DNA of 64,000 nt from Bryoerythrophyllum caledonicum (GCA_963971425.1 OZ020515.1:5596291-5660290), one strand, 5' to 3'. Positions 1-11,530 are shown, numbered from the stretch's first letter. The notes: a model not told the origin generated them from the letters alone. Numbers and translations: made by a program.

Positions 1-1135
1 AAGGCCTCTTCATCCTTCAAAAGAACTCTACAAACTTTTAGAACCAATGGAATTCCACGCATCCTTTAGAGATATTTGACACTAGTTTATCAAATTTCTG
101 GTCATGCTTCCTTTTGATAACATTTGCGAGATAATAAAAACTCCATTTCAACTTTCTCACAAACATCATCCAACACCATAAGGATCTTCTTCTTGCGTAG
201 TTTCTCCTATTTGATTTGTCCCATTGATTTGTCTTCAATTCTGCTTTATTCATTCTTACTCAAGTCCTTCAAAATGCAGCTTTGAACTTTTTCTGTGCCA
301 CCTTGCATCACCGTGTCTGTCACATCTTCAGCAAAAGTAATTGCTGCAAACCTTGAATTCAAACGTTTATATAACTACCTTGCTAGAGTTGACTTCCCGA
401 TTCCGCCCATTCCCCATAGCCCAAAATCAAAACACTCTTCTCTTGGTCAAGTCTTTGAATGGTCTCTTGTGCTACTATATCAACCCCAATGACATGTTCT
501 CCAACATCCAATGGAAGTGGATTATTGGCCCATTCAAATATCCTTCCCACAATTCCATTTACAACATCTTTTACCAACCTACAAATCAAAAACATCATAT
601 GAAATCCACATTGAAATATCAAATCGGCGTATTGTATTCTCCCTCATCTTAAAAACACTTCCTACCTTTTATTGCCTATTTCATAATTCCAACCATCCAA
701 CACTGAGGCTCTCTCCAAATCCTTCGTCCATTGATCAATGAAGGTTGCATTGTGTCTTTCCTTCAACTTTGCATATCCACTTGACAATCGACCTTTTTCC
801 GGAAGCCACACTTCCCAAGGCTCAATCTTGCAGAACATTGAAAGAACTTTCACACCACGAGTCTCCAATATGACATGTAGTTCTCTTAGACACTACTCCA
901 ATTGGGCATAATTCTTTGAAAAGATGACAACTACAATTGGTGTTGTCTTGATGGCATGCTCAATGCATGTCCAAGAGTCTTGACCCTTATCAATGGATAC
1001 ACATTCAAGAAACAATTGCAACCCAACACACTCCAAGCCATCATATAGAAATCCCACAAAGCTAGTCTTTGTGTTGGGGCCTCGATGACTAATGAAAACA
1101 TCATAGTTCTCAAATAAGTCTTCTAAAGACAACAA
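1..1135 (-). pseudogene. TIR-NB-ARC (TNL) immune receptor, decayed and cut by the window edge
   Basis: Relic of an intracellular nucleotide-binding immune receptor, read right to left from an ATG at 1133-1135. The TIR domain (893-1135) starts YDVFISHRGPNTK and runs to FSKNYAQLE. The same frame continues through a TAG at 890-892, where the family has Trp (LE-*-CLREL), into a linker ending in EKSVLIL. A frameshift then leads to an intact P-loop, GLWGMGGIGKSTLAR, at about 378-422. The kinase-2 motif KILMVLDDV is at 162-188 and a GLPL-like motif, GIPLVLKV, at 33-56. Only about 35 codons separate the last two; family members usually have roughly twice that, so the RNBS-B region is probably deleted. 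Further stops lie between the motifs. Leucine-rich repeats, if present, are outside the window. The product cannot be functional as it stands. Confidence 0.88.
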
Positions 1136-1391
1136 AAGATTGAAGAGAAGTTTCAGTGTGACATCAATTCAACTTCAACAATCACATGTCTAGAATGACT
1201 TCAAGGCATTGATATCAAGAGATTTTTCCTCTATTCCAAATCAAATAAGCAAAATCAGCTCTAATCATCTTTTGGTATCTATTGGTATTATTAGTTCAAA
1301 GAGAAAAAAAAGGCGGCTCAAAATTTTGGAACTACCCTTCTTCACTTTCAAAGGCAACTGAGACTAGTTCTATATTAAGTTTAGAGACTAC

Positions 1392-1594
1392 TGCCTTGGT
1401 GTAGTGGTTTGGATCATGCCACACCGGTGAGGTGGTTGTGAGTTCAAGTCCTATTGCCGGCGTGGTGCCTACCACCATAGTCCACCCAATTATGGTTGGG
1501 AGTCTCAAGACCTTGTTGTATGGGCACCCACAAAGCCCTCGGGAGAGATGACATGTTGGTTGTCTCTAAGGCAATTAGTGTAGGGAAGCACTTA
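1392..1594 (+). mobile_element. tRNA-derived SINE, 5' half (split by the 14.7-kb element)
   Basis: The head looks like a tRNA with an internal Pol III promoter: box A TGGTGTAGTGG at 1397-1407 and box B GTTCAAGTCC at 1442-1451. The body from about 1476 matches the second SINE copy at 37748 almost base for base. The target duplication TTAGAGACTAC lies immediately upstream (1381-1391) and again after the tail of the 3' half (16447-16457). The sequence breaks off at CTTA (1591-1594), where the large element begins, and resumes at 16298. Total SINE length without the insert is about 350 bp. Confidence 0.92.
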
Positions 1595-1632
1595 AACACG
1601 CAATTAAGCAATTATGCATTTAGCCAAGTGCA
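1595..1632 (+). repeat. Left terminal inverted repeat of the 14.7-kb element
   Basis: The first 24 bases are the exact reverse complement of 16274-16297. After a short gap, GCCA and AGTGCAC also match the right end. Confidence 0.92.
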
Positions 1633-2192
1633 CTGGTTGTTGGTAGAAAGCCGCAAGTTATTTGCTCACAACTTTTTAAAAAATCAAAATTTGGCAAAAG
1701 TTTAGTATGTTTTTTGTCAAATTTTTTTGGTGTTTGTCTTCTCATACATTGGCATCTTCATGTTCATATCAGTAATATATTTTTTACATTCGCTACCTTT
1801 TTTTAGAAAATATATGATTTCTACTCTAATTTGCAAATCCTGCTACAAAATTATGGTCATGTGCCCAAAGAGATTATAAATGTGTTATGAGTTATTATAG
1901 GATTTTAGAGTATTGCACTACAAATACAATGTGTAAGAGATACAAAAATATATATGCAAATTCCTAAGACAGTGTAAAGTACCTCACTGTATTTTATAAT
2001 GCAAAAACATACATAATCAAGCAATTCCACACTATTGCTGAGGAATTCTAAAATCAAACATATCATATGGACCACCCAATATATAAATATATACCACCAA
2101 CCGAACGATAGACACATCTCAAACTGCATTATATTAATGTACTTGCCACCTAAACTGCGTGCATGCTCTACTATAGTATATAGCTCCACGGC
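1633..2192. other. Subterminal non-coding DNA of the large element
   Basis: AT-rich, with no credible coding frame and no recognised repeat. It lies between the left TIR and the 3' end of the minus-strand gene, so it probably holds that gene's 3' UTR and polyadenylation signals. Confidence 0.4.
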
Positions 2193-2408
2193 TCACAGCT
2201 CATCATCTGGCGGAACGACTCTCTCCACGTGTCCAATGGCGCTACCTACCATAGCGGACAATTCATGATCCTGCACTGGACGATCTCCCACATCTTCGAT
2301 GCCAATGGACGCACACTCAATATATCGATAATTGCCAGGAACACCCTCCCGCGTATGCCTTATTCTATTATCATTATAGAAAAAACCATCCTCTCTATTG
2401 AAGGACAT
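2193..2408 (-). CDS. Possible C-terminal piece of the large element's minus-strand gene
   Basis: A 71-codon frame ending in an acidic tail (VVPPDDEL). It lies just downstream of the MITE insertion and outside the main body of the minus-strand gene. Its own frame is closed shortly upstream of the ATG, so it may be a last exon, or the frame may have been displaced by the MITE. No domain recognised. Confidence 0.3.
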   Translation of the reverse strand: MSFNREDGFFYNDNRIRHTREGVPGNYRYIECASIGIEDVGDRPVQDHELSAMVGSAIGHVERVVPPDDEL

Positions 2409-2504
2409 CTCTCGCTCTGATGAGAAGGCCGCTGAAATGTAATGATGTCCTCGGATACGCTAGATCTTGGAATGGAAGGCAAACCTGGTCCGGTATCACT
2501 CTCA

Positions 2505-2857
2505 CACTAGTACAAAATAGGGAAAAAAAAACCACACTCGGTTTGGAGTTGCAGTTCGTTTGACCTCAATGTTGGAACAGTCAGCACTGTTCCTATATCG
2601 GGCTGTCCCGGGTTTTTTGGCCATAACTCCCTCAATTTTGGGAGTTTTTGGACGTGTAATATACTGTTGGAAGCACCTTAAAAACACGCTTTCAACGGAA
2701 TATTACAAGTTTAATAACTCCCAAAAATGAGGGAGTTATGGCCAAAAAACCCGGGATAGCCCGATATAGGAACAGTGCTGCCTGTTCCGACATCGTGGTC
2801 AAACGAACCGCAACTCCAGATCGAGTGCGGTTTTTTTTTCCCTGTTTTGTACTAGTG
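2505..2857. mobile_element. CACTA-type fold-back MITE (353 bp)
   Basis: The element begins CACTAGTACAAAA and ends with its reverse complement. It is flanked by a 3-bp target duplication, TCA (2502-2504 and 2858-2860), as in the CACTA (En/Spm) superfamily. The two halves are almost fully complementary over more than 150 bp each, so the whole element is one long hairpin; the centre lies near 2670-2695. It carries no gene. It sits in the 3' part of the minus-strand gene of the large element and is therefore younger than that element. Confidence 0.9.
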
Positions 2858-5800
2858 TCAGTACCTCCGAACGTCTCTTGTGTCTCCGATACAGGCTCTG
2901 ATTGAGAAGGCATCGAAGGCTGTGGAATCCTCCTCTGCGCCGAAAAAATTCACATGAATCCAATCCTTCTTCGTCCATCTCCAGCCTAGGACCATCAAAT
3001 GTACGCCCCCCTCCTGCCCCTGCCGCCAAACTAACATCTACTACATATGTATCTTGCATCCTCTGTATAAGTGTTGCAGACGTCTCCCCTAAAGTATCTT
3101 CCACCGTCCGCTGCGTTGATGGAATCCTCTCTCTTGGAGGAGACTGGTTCACTCCATCCTCATCGGTGTCTGAACCACTACGAGATGAGAAAGCTTCAGT
3201 GGTACCTGAACGTGGCAATCTCTCATGTAAACCACCTCCATCCTCATTGTTGTCTTCAGCGCTCACTCCACCAACCGCCTCTTCGGTCTCAGGTACGATG
3301 TTGCAACCAATACTTGTTCCTCCTGTCCTGACCAACAATTGTCCTTGGAAATCGTCGGACAACCCATTGTACAGGAATGAAACTCTGTCTGTACAATCGT
3401 CAATGATGAAAATCTCAGATCCCTAGAAATCTCCTTCAAGGATTGTGGGAATGGCCGTAGATATGTTACAAGCCACTAAACCTCAACCACGGGGCAAGTA
3501 TGAGCCCACTAGTCTTGCCAGCTCTGATGGAGATCTCTCAAGTGAATCAACTTCAGAGGATTGGCGTGCCTCCCTTCAGTGATCCAAGAAAACAAGTGGA
3601 AGTGGAACGTCTCCTGAAACATATTTCGGGCCAGGAGATGTACCCACAGGGTTCTGCATACAAATCACAACATCGCCAATCGGTTATACTACTTGCTCCA
3701 GACGCCCATTCTCTGTAAAATCGAGAGCATGGGGATTAACCGAGTTCGGATCAAATGCCCAACATCCACGTTGCATAGTACATCCCTCTAGAAGCTTCAC
3801 CTTCGTGAAAAACTCTTCGTTGGCATACACGGCCGTTGGTAACAAGAAGATGACGTTCCATCGTTCAATATTTACCATCTATAATGCCAGCTGTGCAAAA
3901 GCTGCTGATTACTAGGCGTCTCCCCAATGACCATCTCCATGCCTCCCACCGCCACGTTGACAATCAATCACCCACGAACATGGTTTCTCCAACTCTATGT
4001 AGTCGGTGCGGAATAACCCTCTTCTACACCAAACCGGAAGAAGATTCTCTGTGTCGCTCTGGCCTCGCCTCTTGACTTCCATCTGCCAGGCCTAATTAGC
4101 AGTAGCCTGTCCTCCCACATCCACGGACAGTCCAATATATTCACGCCCCCCTGCTGCAATGTCACCATAATGAAACCTGATGGAAGGGGGGATGAGGTAG
4201 CCTATGTCTTCCAGTTTAGACACCTTTCCCCGCACATGAGCACTCCAAGCCTTTTTCGTGGTAGCATTCAAAAGCTTCCTAAAGGAATCAAGTTGTTTGT
4301 TACTCCTTGGAAAATACTTCCATACACGGATACGAAAGAACTCCTCCATGGAATTCGGTGTACTTTCCTTGTTCTCCACCATCAACCAACGGATGGAATT
4401 CATTACAACTTCTCATCTCGTATATCGGTCAACCACACCAGCAATCGTACGAGGATGTGGATTCTTGTCTTTTACACCGTCAAAGTAATATGCTTGACGA
4501 GGTCTTACTCCATCTTCCTTCACCGGCTTTGCTGCTGCAGACTTTGCCACCTGAAGATAATATGGATTCGGAACCCTACCTAATGGCCTCAACCAATTCT
4601 GGGTCATCTCCTTTGTTGTTGGTCGTACATCCACATTTGGATCCAACTCTTTCTTCCTCGCCATGTCCTTCTACTTGTCCTCTTCCTCCTTGCTGTAGAA
4701 GAGAATGTTGGCTTCGTAGTCCTTGCATACTTGAATGATAGCTTCAAAGCAATCATTGCTCGGATTCCATGCATGATTGGTCAGATCCTCTATGTTTTTC
4801 GCCAACCTCTTCACCGTGACAACTCCATCCCCCTTGGGCAACTTATGCACTGCACTTGCCGCACCCACCAAAGCAACAACCTTGCGTGCATTGTCCGCAC
4901 GTAGTGTGCTATCAGGCCTCCCGTATGGATCCCAAATTTTACGGATCTTCCTCAAATCCTCCTCCATGGTAGAATATGACTGTCTCTGGAACTCCGCCAC
5001 GTTGATCCGCGCAGACTTCTCAATGTAGAACTGGCGATCATCATACACGACAAAGAGACCTCCCGCCGCTCGAACGTGTCCAGGTACTCATTTAAAGGCA
5101 TAGTACCATCTCTCCACTGCTGCTGTGCAAGCTTACAAGCTGTTACCATGTGTTGTCCATCCACCGGTTCCTAAATGATATGATCTTGAAGCCAAGAATA
5201 TTGGGATCCCATGGCACTCTGTGCAGAAGCACTGCCGTGTGCAATGAACATGCGCTCAAACTCTCGTGCGGTTCCTACCAATGGAAATGGCAGTTCCTCC
5301 TTTTCAACGACACCATCATCGGTAGTAGTATGCTCGATGTATCTGATCGGTCGAAGTACCAATCTACTTACCCAAGTCGCGGATTTTGGGTCTCGTAAGC
5401 GGTTGAATACTTCTGTGACCCTCTTCTGTGATAAAACCCAATGGTTCATTTCCGGATTCTCCACAGAGACAATGCGGTCTATGTGTGCCTTAAATACAAA
5501 ATTCCCCCACACTGATCCTTTTATAATCTCCTCCGTTGTAGGCACTGGTGCTTTTAAATACATTGAAGTAGGAACATCGTGTAGTATCTCCGCATTGTCT
5601 TCAAAATCCTCTAGTATACTATCTGGAAGGTTGTGAAAATCTTCTACCTCCGGCGCCATGGCTGACAAATCAGCTAAATCTCCCGGTGTAGATGTAGGGG
5701 CCTTACGATGACCATCAGACGTCCTAAGTCCCGACCTAGGAACCCTGCCACCCGATCTTGCACTTCTTCCAATCAACCTCCTCCTGCTTGGATCCAAACT

Positions 5801-6478
5801 TGATGGGCCTTCTTTTGAACCAAAAGCTCCATCACTGTCCATACACCGTGGCCTCTTCGTAGGATGTCCACTCGTTAATGGAGGATTCGGTAATGTCTGT
5901 ACCTCAGAAGTTGTGGTGGGATGTTGGCCTCCACTTCCCCTCCCCCCCTCCAGTGGTCGCCAATCTAGTTGCAACGGCTCAGCAAGAATTCGATAAACTT
6001 CTGTTTCTTCTGGTTCCGCTGGTGGGGCTTGAGTTGTCGCACGTGATGGGTCCCTCTTCCGAAATGCCTCATATCTAATATGTTCCTCCATAATCTTGTT
6101 AGCTTTCAGCACCATCTCCGGTGATAACGCTAAATAGGCTAAGACGTTGTTGTATCTAGGAGTACGTACTGCAAGAGAGATGTTTAACCAAAACGTCTGC
6201 AATGATTTGAGGAATTTCACCCGACCTGGAGTTTGAAGAAGATTCAAAGGGACAGGTGCAAGAAGTAACTTCTTCGAAAGAGAAGTCTTCACCTCCGATT
6301 GACCTGGACCTACTGCGCAAGTAAGATATACCATATCATCACGTTGAAGAGTGATTGCTTGGATTTTGCCAAAACTCTTCCCCAACGCAGATGTACGCTT
6401 CCCCAGCTCAAAGGGATAATCCGTCACCCATAAGAAGGCGCTCGACTCATCCACTTTTGCGATCCACCAGCCGTGGCT
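2799..6478 (-). pseudogene. Large unknown protein of the 14.7-kb element (about 1200 codons, decayed)
   Basis: I do not recognise this protein. The first piece (6454-5171, 427 codons) starts near GESHGWWIAKVDESSAF, just after a possible splice acceptor at about 6480. It has a low-complexity Ser/Pro/Arg-rich middle and ends ...QDHII. After a TAG the frame continues, and a 1-base shift near 5050 moves it to a second frame. That frame runs through YDDRQFYIEKSARINVAEF, NHAWNPSNDCF, VRPTTKEMTQNWLRP and MEEFFRIRVWKYFPRS down to an acidic segment near 3000. At least a dozen in-frame stops interrupt it, but there is little indel damage. The 3' part is interrupted by a MITE. It is transcribed away from the DUF7869-type gene. 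A role as accessory transposition protein is only inferred from position. Confidence 0.65.
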
Positions 6479-6559
6479 CTCCTAGATTCTGTCAAATTTT
6501 GGTGGTGCTATAATGCAACACTCAAAAAACTTGTATATCATTACAAAACAATAGTCACT

Positions 6560-7260
6560 ATTAGTATGGAATAAGAATTTTTGAACCTCCACTCATTGCA
6601 CAATTTTTTTGAATATGCTACACCCCTTGTCTACCTCTAAAAACTTTTGCACTACACAAGATCTAAATCCAATACCATCATGTTAAGCATGTTGTTAGTT
6701 CTTTGGTGAATTAGCATATCAATCCAAGTCAATTATTTTCACACATTGTCACACATTTTTGGCCAAGGTACCAAAAAATCTTCTACCTTTCCACATAAAA
6801 CTTTGAGATCTTCATATGATTCACTTTTGATTTTTCCTACCGCATTATGTGATGTAAACCTTCTTATTGACCATTTGGATTCTCATTTAAAACAATATCA
6901 AGTTCACAAAAAAATATAACGTGAATTGAGAACTTTTGAACCTCCACTCATTGCACAGTTTTTTTGAATATGCTACACTCCTTTTCTACCTCTAAAAATT
7001 GGTGCATAAAGAATTAACAGTGTGCTTAACATTATGGTAATTAATTAAGACCTTTTATAGTGCAAAAATTAGACACCAATTGAAGTCAAAGTCTGCTGAT
7101 CCAGTAATCGCAAGAAAGAAAATGAGCCTTTTCTCTACTTCAAACATTATAATCCTTCAATCCGTGCGGTCAAGCTTTATGAAATTTTGTGAGTCTGTTA
7201 ATTAATTAGTCGTTATTGAGATCCTACGGTTTAAACTACAAAACAAACTTCATTTTTTCT
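6560..7260 (+). repeat. Internal dispersed repeat, copy 1
   Basis: A block containing 'gaatatgctacac', 'gtaaaccttcttattgacc' and 'caatccgtgcggtcaa'. The same block recurs at about 11690-12260 and partly at 9590-9741 in direct orientation. It also recurs at 29220-30460 in inverted orientation. Non-coding. Confidence 0.75.
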
Positions 7261-7516
7261 TCCTAACTAATTGCACAAAAACAACTATTTTCAACGATTT
7301 TTGGTTGAGATATTCTCAACATAATGTATGGACCAACGTACTTTGGGTATCAATTACAAGTGTATCACCTGCAGGGTATGACTTCTTGGGCACTACTACC
7401 CGGTTATCAACCAAGGTATCAATTTAGGATATCAATTTAGGGTTTTGGATTAGGGTTTTTGAATTGCGGGTATCAATAAAGGTTAGCAATCCTTTGCAAC
7501 GTTGGGTAGTCCTACA

Positions 7517-7540
7517 AGGGGTGTGCGCACACACACCCCT
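7517..7540. repeat. GGGGTGTG...CACACCCC palindrome, copy 1
   Basis: Inverted repeat with 9-bp arms (AGGGGTGTG / CACACCCCT). It is followed within 60 bp by a CTAGGGTTT telo-box. Related palindromes occur at 8505 and 10057, each also followed by TAGGGTTT-type motifs. Confidence 0.7.
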
Positions 7541-8029
7541 GGCAGTAGTTGCGAGGGAGGTTGTGAGTGTGAGAGCCTAGGGTTTGGTGGAGGGAGCCAA
7601 TGGAGGTGAGGGAGAGATGAGCTTGTGAGGGCGGGAAGAGAAGGGCTATGATGGCGGGAAGAGAGGAGTTTTGAGGGAAGGGAATGGACGGAATGTGAGA
7701 AAATGTGACGGTGGGAGGGAGTTGGGGCGGCGTCTATAGGTGAGAGGAGATTGTCAGGGGCGGCAGGCGTTCAGCAGGTCCTTATCCTATGATCCGAGGC
7801 GTTCAGTAGCTGTGCGCAATGAGCAGGGCACGATCCGACGCATCTATGCGCGATGGCATCCAGCAGCTCGCACCGATCCGAGTAGCTTGATGTCGCCGTG
7901 AAGCGCGATCGTGGGAGACAGAAAGGCGACGTGTGTGCTTGTGGAGACCAAACTTTGCGCGCTCTTCTCCGCCCCACTCCAATGAAGAACTGATGCACAG
8001 CCTCACTCAGATTCCTTCTTCGCAGCTTC

Positions 8030-8225
8030 GTAGTGATTTCTTCTTCGCACAGATCTCCCTCTTTGCAGAGATCTCCTTCTTCGCAGCTTGTCCTTAAGTC
8101 CGTAGAGATCTCCTTCTACGCAGCTTGTCCGTGTTTGCAGCGAGCTCCTTCTACGCATCTTGTGCGTGTCTGCAACGAGCTCTTTCTCCGTGTCTTCTCC
8201 TTGTTTGCAGAGATTCCTCCACGCG
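8030..8225 (+). repeat. Degenerate tandem repeat (GAGATCTCCTTCTTCGCAG-like)
   Basis: About five irregular copies of a roughly 30-46 bp unit built from 'gagatctccttct' and 'cgcagcttgtcc'. Frames crossing it in several readings look like repeat artefacts rather than genes. Confidence 0.55.
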
Positions 8226-8504
8226 CTAAAGTGCCATCACCTCTCCTTTCCTACGCAAGTCCGAACAGTTGCCGTGTACGGTGACAAGAGATTCCTTCTC
8301 CGCAGCTCTTGCTTGTCTGTAGAGATTCTTTCTTGGCTTAAATGCCCGCACTTCTCCTTTCTCGCGCTAGTCCAAACAACTATGAGGATTATCAGCTGCA
8401 GGATCCTTGTTCATCTCTCAGAATTATCACTTGTTGGCGCTTTCACAAATTGTCGTCTAAGATCTCGTTTGGATGTGCTAGATGGAAGAGCACCAGTAGG
8501 TGGG

Positions 8505-9741
8505 GGTGTGCGTGCGCACACCTCTAGTCTATGGAACTACATGGGATCGTCTAGGATCTCATGGGAACGCGGCAGCTAGGATTTTTTAGTTCAAGGTTTG
8601 GTTCCTAGAGGCGGCGGCTAGGGTATGGATCTGTGGCAGCTAGGATTGGGATTTGTGGGCTGATTTGTGTAGCTGCACCCACGAATTCAATGTCATACTA
8701 CGGACTACACTCACGGCTTCAGTTGTAGTGGTTTTGATGTCACTCAGTAGTTGATGTCTCCCATCATGTATAAACACTCAACTTCTTTTGAATTTGACAA
8801 TTTGAACATATTATTTGGTGTTTTTTTTGTGTGCTAAGTTGCCTATTTTTAATTCAGTAATGAAACAAAGTTAGGAAAGCTTACCTTGTTCACAAAAGTT
8901 CCCTCTAAGCACAAATTTCCTCCTCCAGTCTGTACACCACACGTAAAGCCCACAGAAAATAGTAAATGAAATAAAAATTGACATGGCTTCAACATGTTTG
9001 CGAGAGAGCTCACCTTTGAAAGTGGGAAGAGAAGAGACCTCCAAAGTCCGAAAGGAAACCTTATAAGCAAGTTCAAACCTTGTGCCTTAAGCTGAATTGT
9101 CCAATCTTAACTTTTGACTTTTGACTTTGTTTTTTCTACTATATAAACTTTTTACATATTTAATTAAATCTTTGGGCTAATAATATAATACAAATATACT
9201 TGATAGTTTTTATCACATGGTTTTAACAAATCACCATAAAAAATTTATGCACATTTTGCAGGTTTCTTGGAAGAATAGAAAAACTTGTCCAACAACAAGA
9301 ACGAAATGGTGATTTAATGTTGAACGCCATCAAACAATGATGTATGTACCCCTAACACCTGTAACGTACTTTGAGGTAATCAATTATTTCTATACATATT
9401 TCATATTGATTCTTGATCAATCTTCTATACTATTTTATGTAGAATAACCTTTATGTGGATGTACAATCCCTTTGTTTTTATAAGCGATTGTATCAAGTTC
9501 AAATGGTGTCAATATTAGTATGTAATATTATTTGTTTTCGTATCGATAAAATTCATTTGTTGTCTTTAGTGAAAATTTCTACATTAACCTAAGTCAATTC
9601 CACATACACATGATCACACATTGTTAGGCAAGGTACAAACTAAACTTCTTCCTTTCCACATAAAGCTTAGAGATCTTTATATTATTTTCATTTTATTTTC
9701 TCTATAAAAAGATGTGGTGTAAACCTTCTCATCGACCATTT
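8505..9741 (+). repeat. Central tandem duplication of the large element, unit 1
   Basis: Starts with the 18-bp palindrome GGTGTGCGTGCGCACACC (8505-8522) and telo-box-like GCGGCTAGGG motifs. It then carries 'gagagctcacct' and 'ttgaacgccatcaa' blocks and ends in 'gtaaaccttctcatcgacc' at the gap. The same order of blocks returns in unit 2. Confidence 0.75.
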
Positions 9742-9941
9742 NNNNNNNNNNNNNNNNNNNNNNNNNNNNNNNNNNNNNNNNNNNNNNNNNNNNNNNNNNN
9801 NNNNNNNNNNNNNNNNNNNNNNNNNNNNNNNNNNNNNNNNNNNNNNNNNNNNNNNNNNNNNNNNNNNNNNNNNNNNNNNNNNNNNNNNNNNNNNNNNNNN
9901 NNNNNNNNNNNNNNNNNNNNNNNNNNNNNNNNNNNNNNNNN
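9742..9941. other. Assembly gap (200 N)
   Basis: Exactly 200 N, the same as the second gap, so the real distance is unknown. It falls at the junction of the two duplicated units inside the large element, a place where an assembler would be expected to collapse or break. Confidence 0.95.
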
Positions 9942-10120
9942 CGCGCCAACGCCTGAGCGCCTGCGCCGCGCTCCGCCCGGAGGACAATTTTTTTGAATCG
10001 CAGCTCTCGCTGCGGTGGGGCGTTTTTGGATGGGTGCAGGAGCAGCAGCAGTTGGGGGTGTGCGCGCGCACACCTCCAGTCCACGGTTACTCCATGAGGT
10101 GTCGAATGAACTTCGTGGGA

Positions 10121-10248
10121 CCGGCGGCTACGGTTTGGCTGCGGTGGCTAGGGTTTAGTTGTGGCGGCTAGGGTTTAGTTGCGGCGGCTAGGTTTTGGAT
10201 GCGGCGGCTAGGGTTTGGGTGCCTGGATGTGGCGGCTAGGGTTTCAGG
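10121..10248 (+). repeat. 20-bp telo-box minisatellite
   Basis: Five units in exact 20-bp register (10121, 10141, 10161, 10181, 10201) of the form GCGGCGGCTAGGGTTTAGTT, plus a sixth after an 8-bp spacer. Each contains TAGGGTTT, the plant telomere/telo-box core, or a one-base variant. In plants telo-boxes are promoter elements and Polycomb-recruiting sites; that role here is inference. Confidence 0.8.
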
Positions 10249-11349
10249 TTGTGCGGTGATGTGCCGTACTGAGGATTTAGTGCCATATTATTTACTTCAC
10301 ATTGACTTCAATTTGTGTGGTGTTGGTGTAATTATTTCAGTTGAACGAAGGTTGAACTTACTAGTTGTTGACTGCTATATGTGTATTCATTCAACTTTGC
10401 AATTTTGTACATACTGAAGTTGGTGTCCTCATTTGTGTATTCAGATATTGGTATTCACCTAACTCTATCGTAACTCTTACTGAACTTCAATCATCATGCA
10501 CCTATCCCTGAGTTCCCTCTATGCAGAATTGAAACAAAGCTAGAAGCTTACCAAATTTGCTAAAATCTCCTCGATGTGCAAATTTCCTTCAATCTACACA
10601 GTACACAAAGTTGATAGAAATCAGTGAATGAAGAAAAAATGCACATGGCATTAAGGTTTCGAATGCAAGAGAGCTCACCTCAGAAACTGGGAAGAGAAAT
10701 GACCTCCAGATTTGCATAGAAACCTTATATCCATGTTGGAACCTTGTGCCTCAAGTTTACAAGTCAAAGTTTGACTTTTGAACTTTGGATCTTTTGCTTT
10801 GTTCCTCCTTATGTTTAAACTTTTAACATATTATATTAAAGTTTTGGGGTATATGTAATACGATGATACTTAAGAGGTTTTATCGCATAGTTTACCGTAT
10901 AAATTTCATGCATGTGGTGCAGGTAAAGTGGGAAGGGTTAAAAATCATGTTCCACAATGGCGGAATGGTGATTAAATGTTGAACGCCATCAAGCATCAGT
11001 GCGTATACCGCTAACACCTGCAACGTATCTTGAGGTAAAGATTTATTTTTATACAAGTTTAAGATTGATTGTTGATTGATCTTCTATACTATGTTGTTTG
11101 TAGAATAACCTTTACGTGGATGTACAATTTTTTTTTTTAGCGATTGTAATAAGTTCCAATGGTGTCGGTAATAGCAATTAGACAACATGGTTCATTTTCT
11201 TCCCTAAGTTCAGTGGATTCCCTTCGCTTCAGTTCACTTGGATTCAAAAAATCGCATCCCGCATGATCTAGATTCGTTATCATCATGTCAGAAATGATAT
11301 AAGTTCTATTTACACCAATGTTTAGGGATGCAAATTAAATGTAGCATAT

Positions 11350-11530
11350 TTAACCCCTAAAGGATCAAGTGTCCGAAATGGGCTTTTTGAAAGTTCGGTC
11401 AGGTTCCTGTAGTGTCAATTTCCACCATTTCTCTTTGAAATTTTTTCTATAGAAAGGCATTACAAAGACTTTAGTGGGAAAACAATTTTTACCTAAATTG
11501 GACATTTGATCAAAACAATTTAGGGTTTTG
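11350..11530. mobile_element. Degraded TTAA-type MITE
   Basis: The left end, TTAA then CCCCTAAAG (11350 on), matches the termini of the TTAA family at 17778, 31497 and 35542. The right end is degraded; only a stretch near 'ggacatttgatc' is complementary to the left subterminal 'gatcaagtgtcc'. Confidence 0.45.

Noticed and set aside
1392-1465. A functional tRNA gene
   Set aside because: Box A and box B are present, but no acceptor stem can be formed and the same body follows as in the other SINE copy; it is a SINE head.
2902-3426. Plus-strand frame of 174 codons opposite the large element's minus gene
   Set aside because: A shadow of the minus-strand acidic segment; it has no motif and no context.
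7771-8579. Short genes in the GC-rich central region of the large element
   Set aside because: Frames on both strands follow the degenerate repeat and composition; no conserved motif.
9677-10084. Coding frames spanning the N run
   Set aside because: They exist only because N codons were translated; the flanks show no coding signal.
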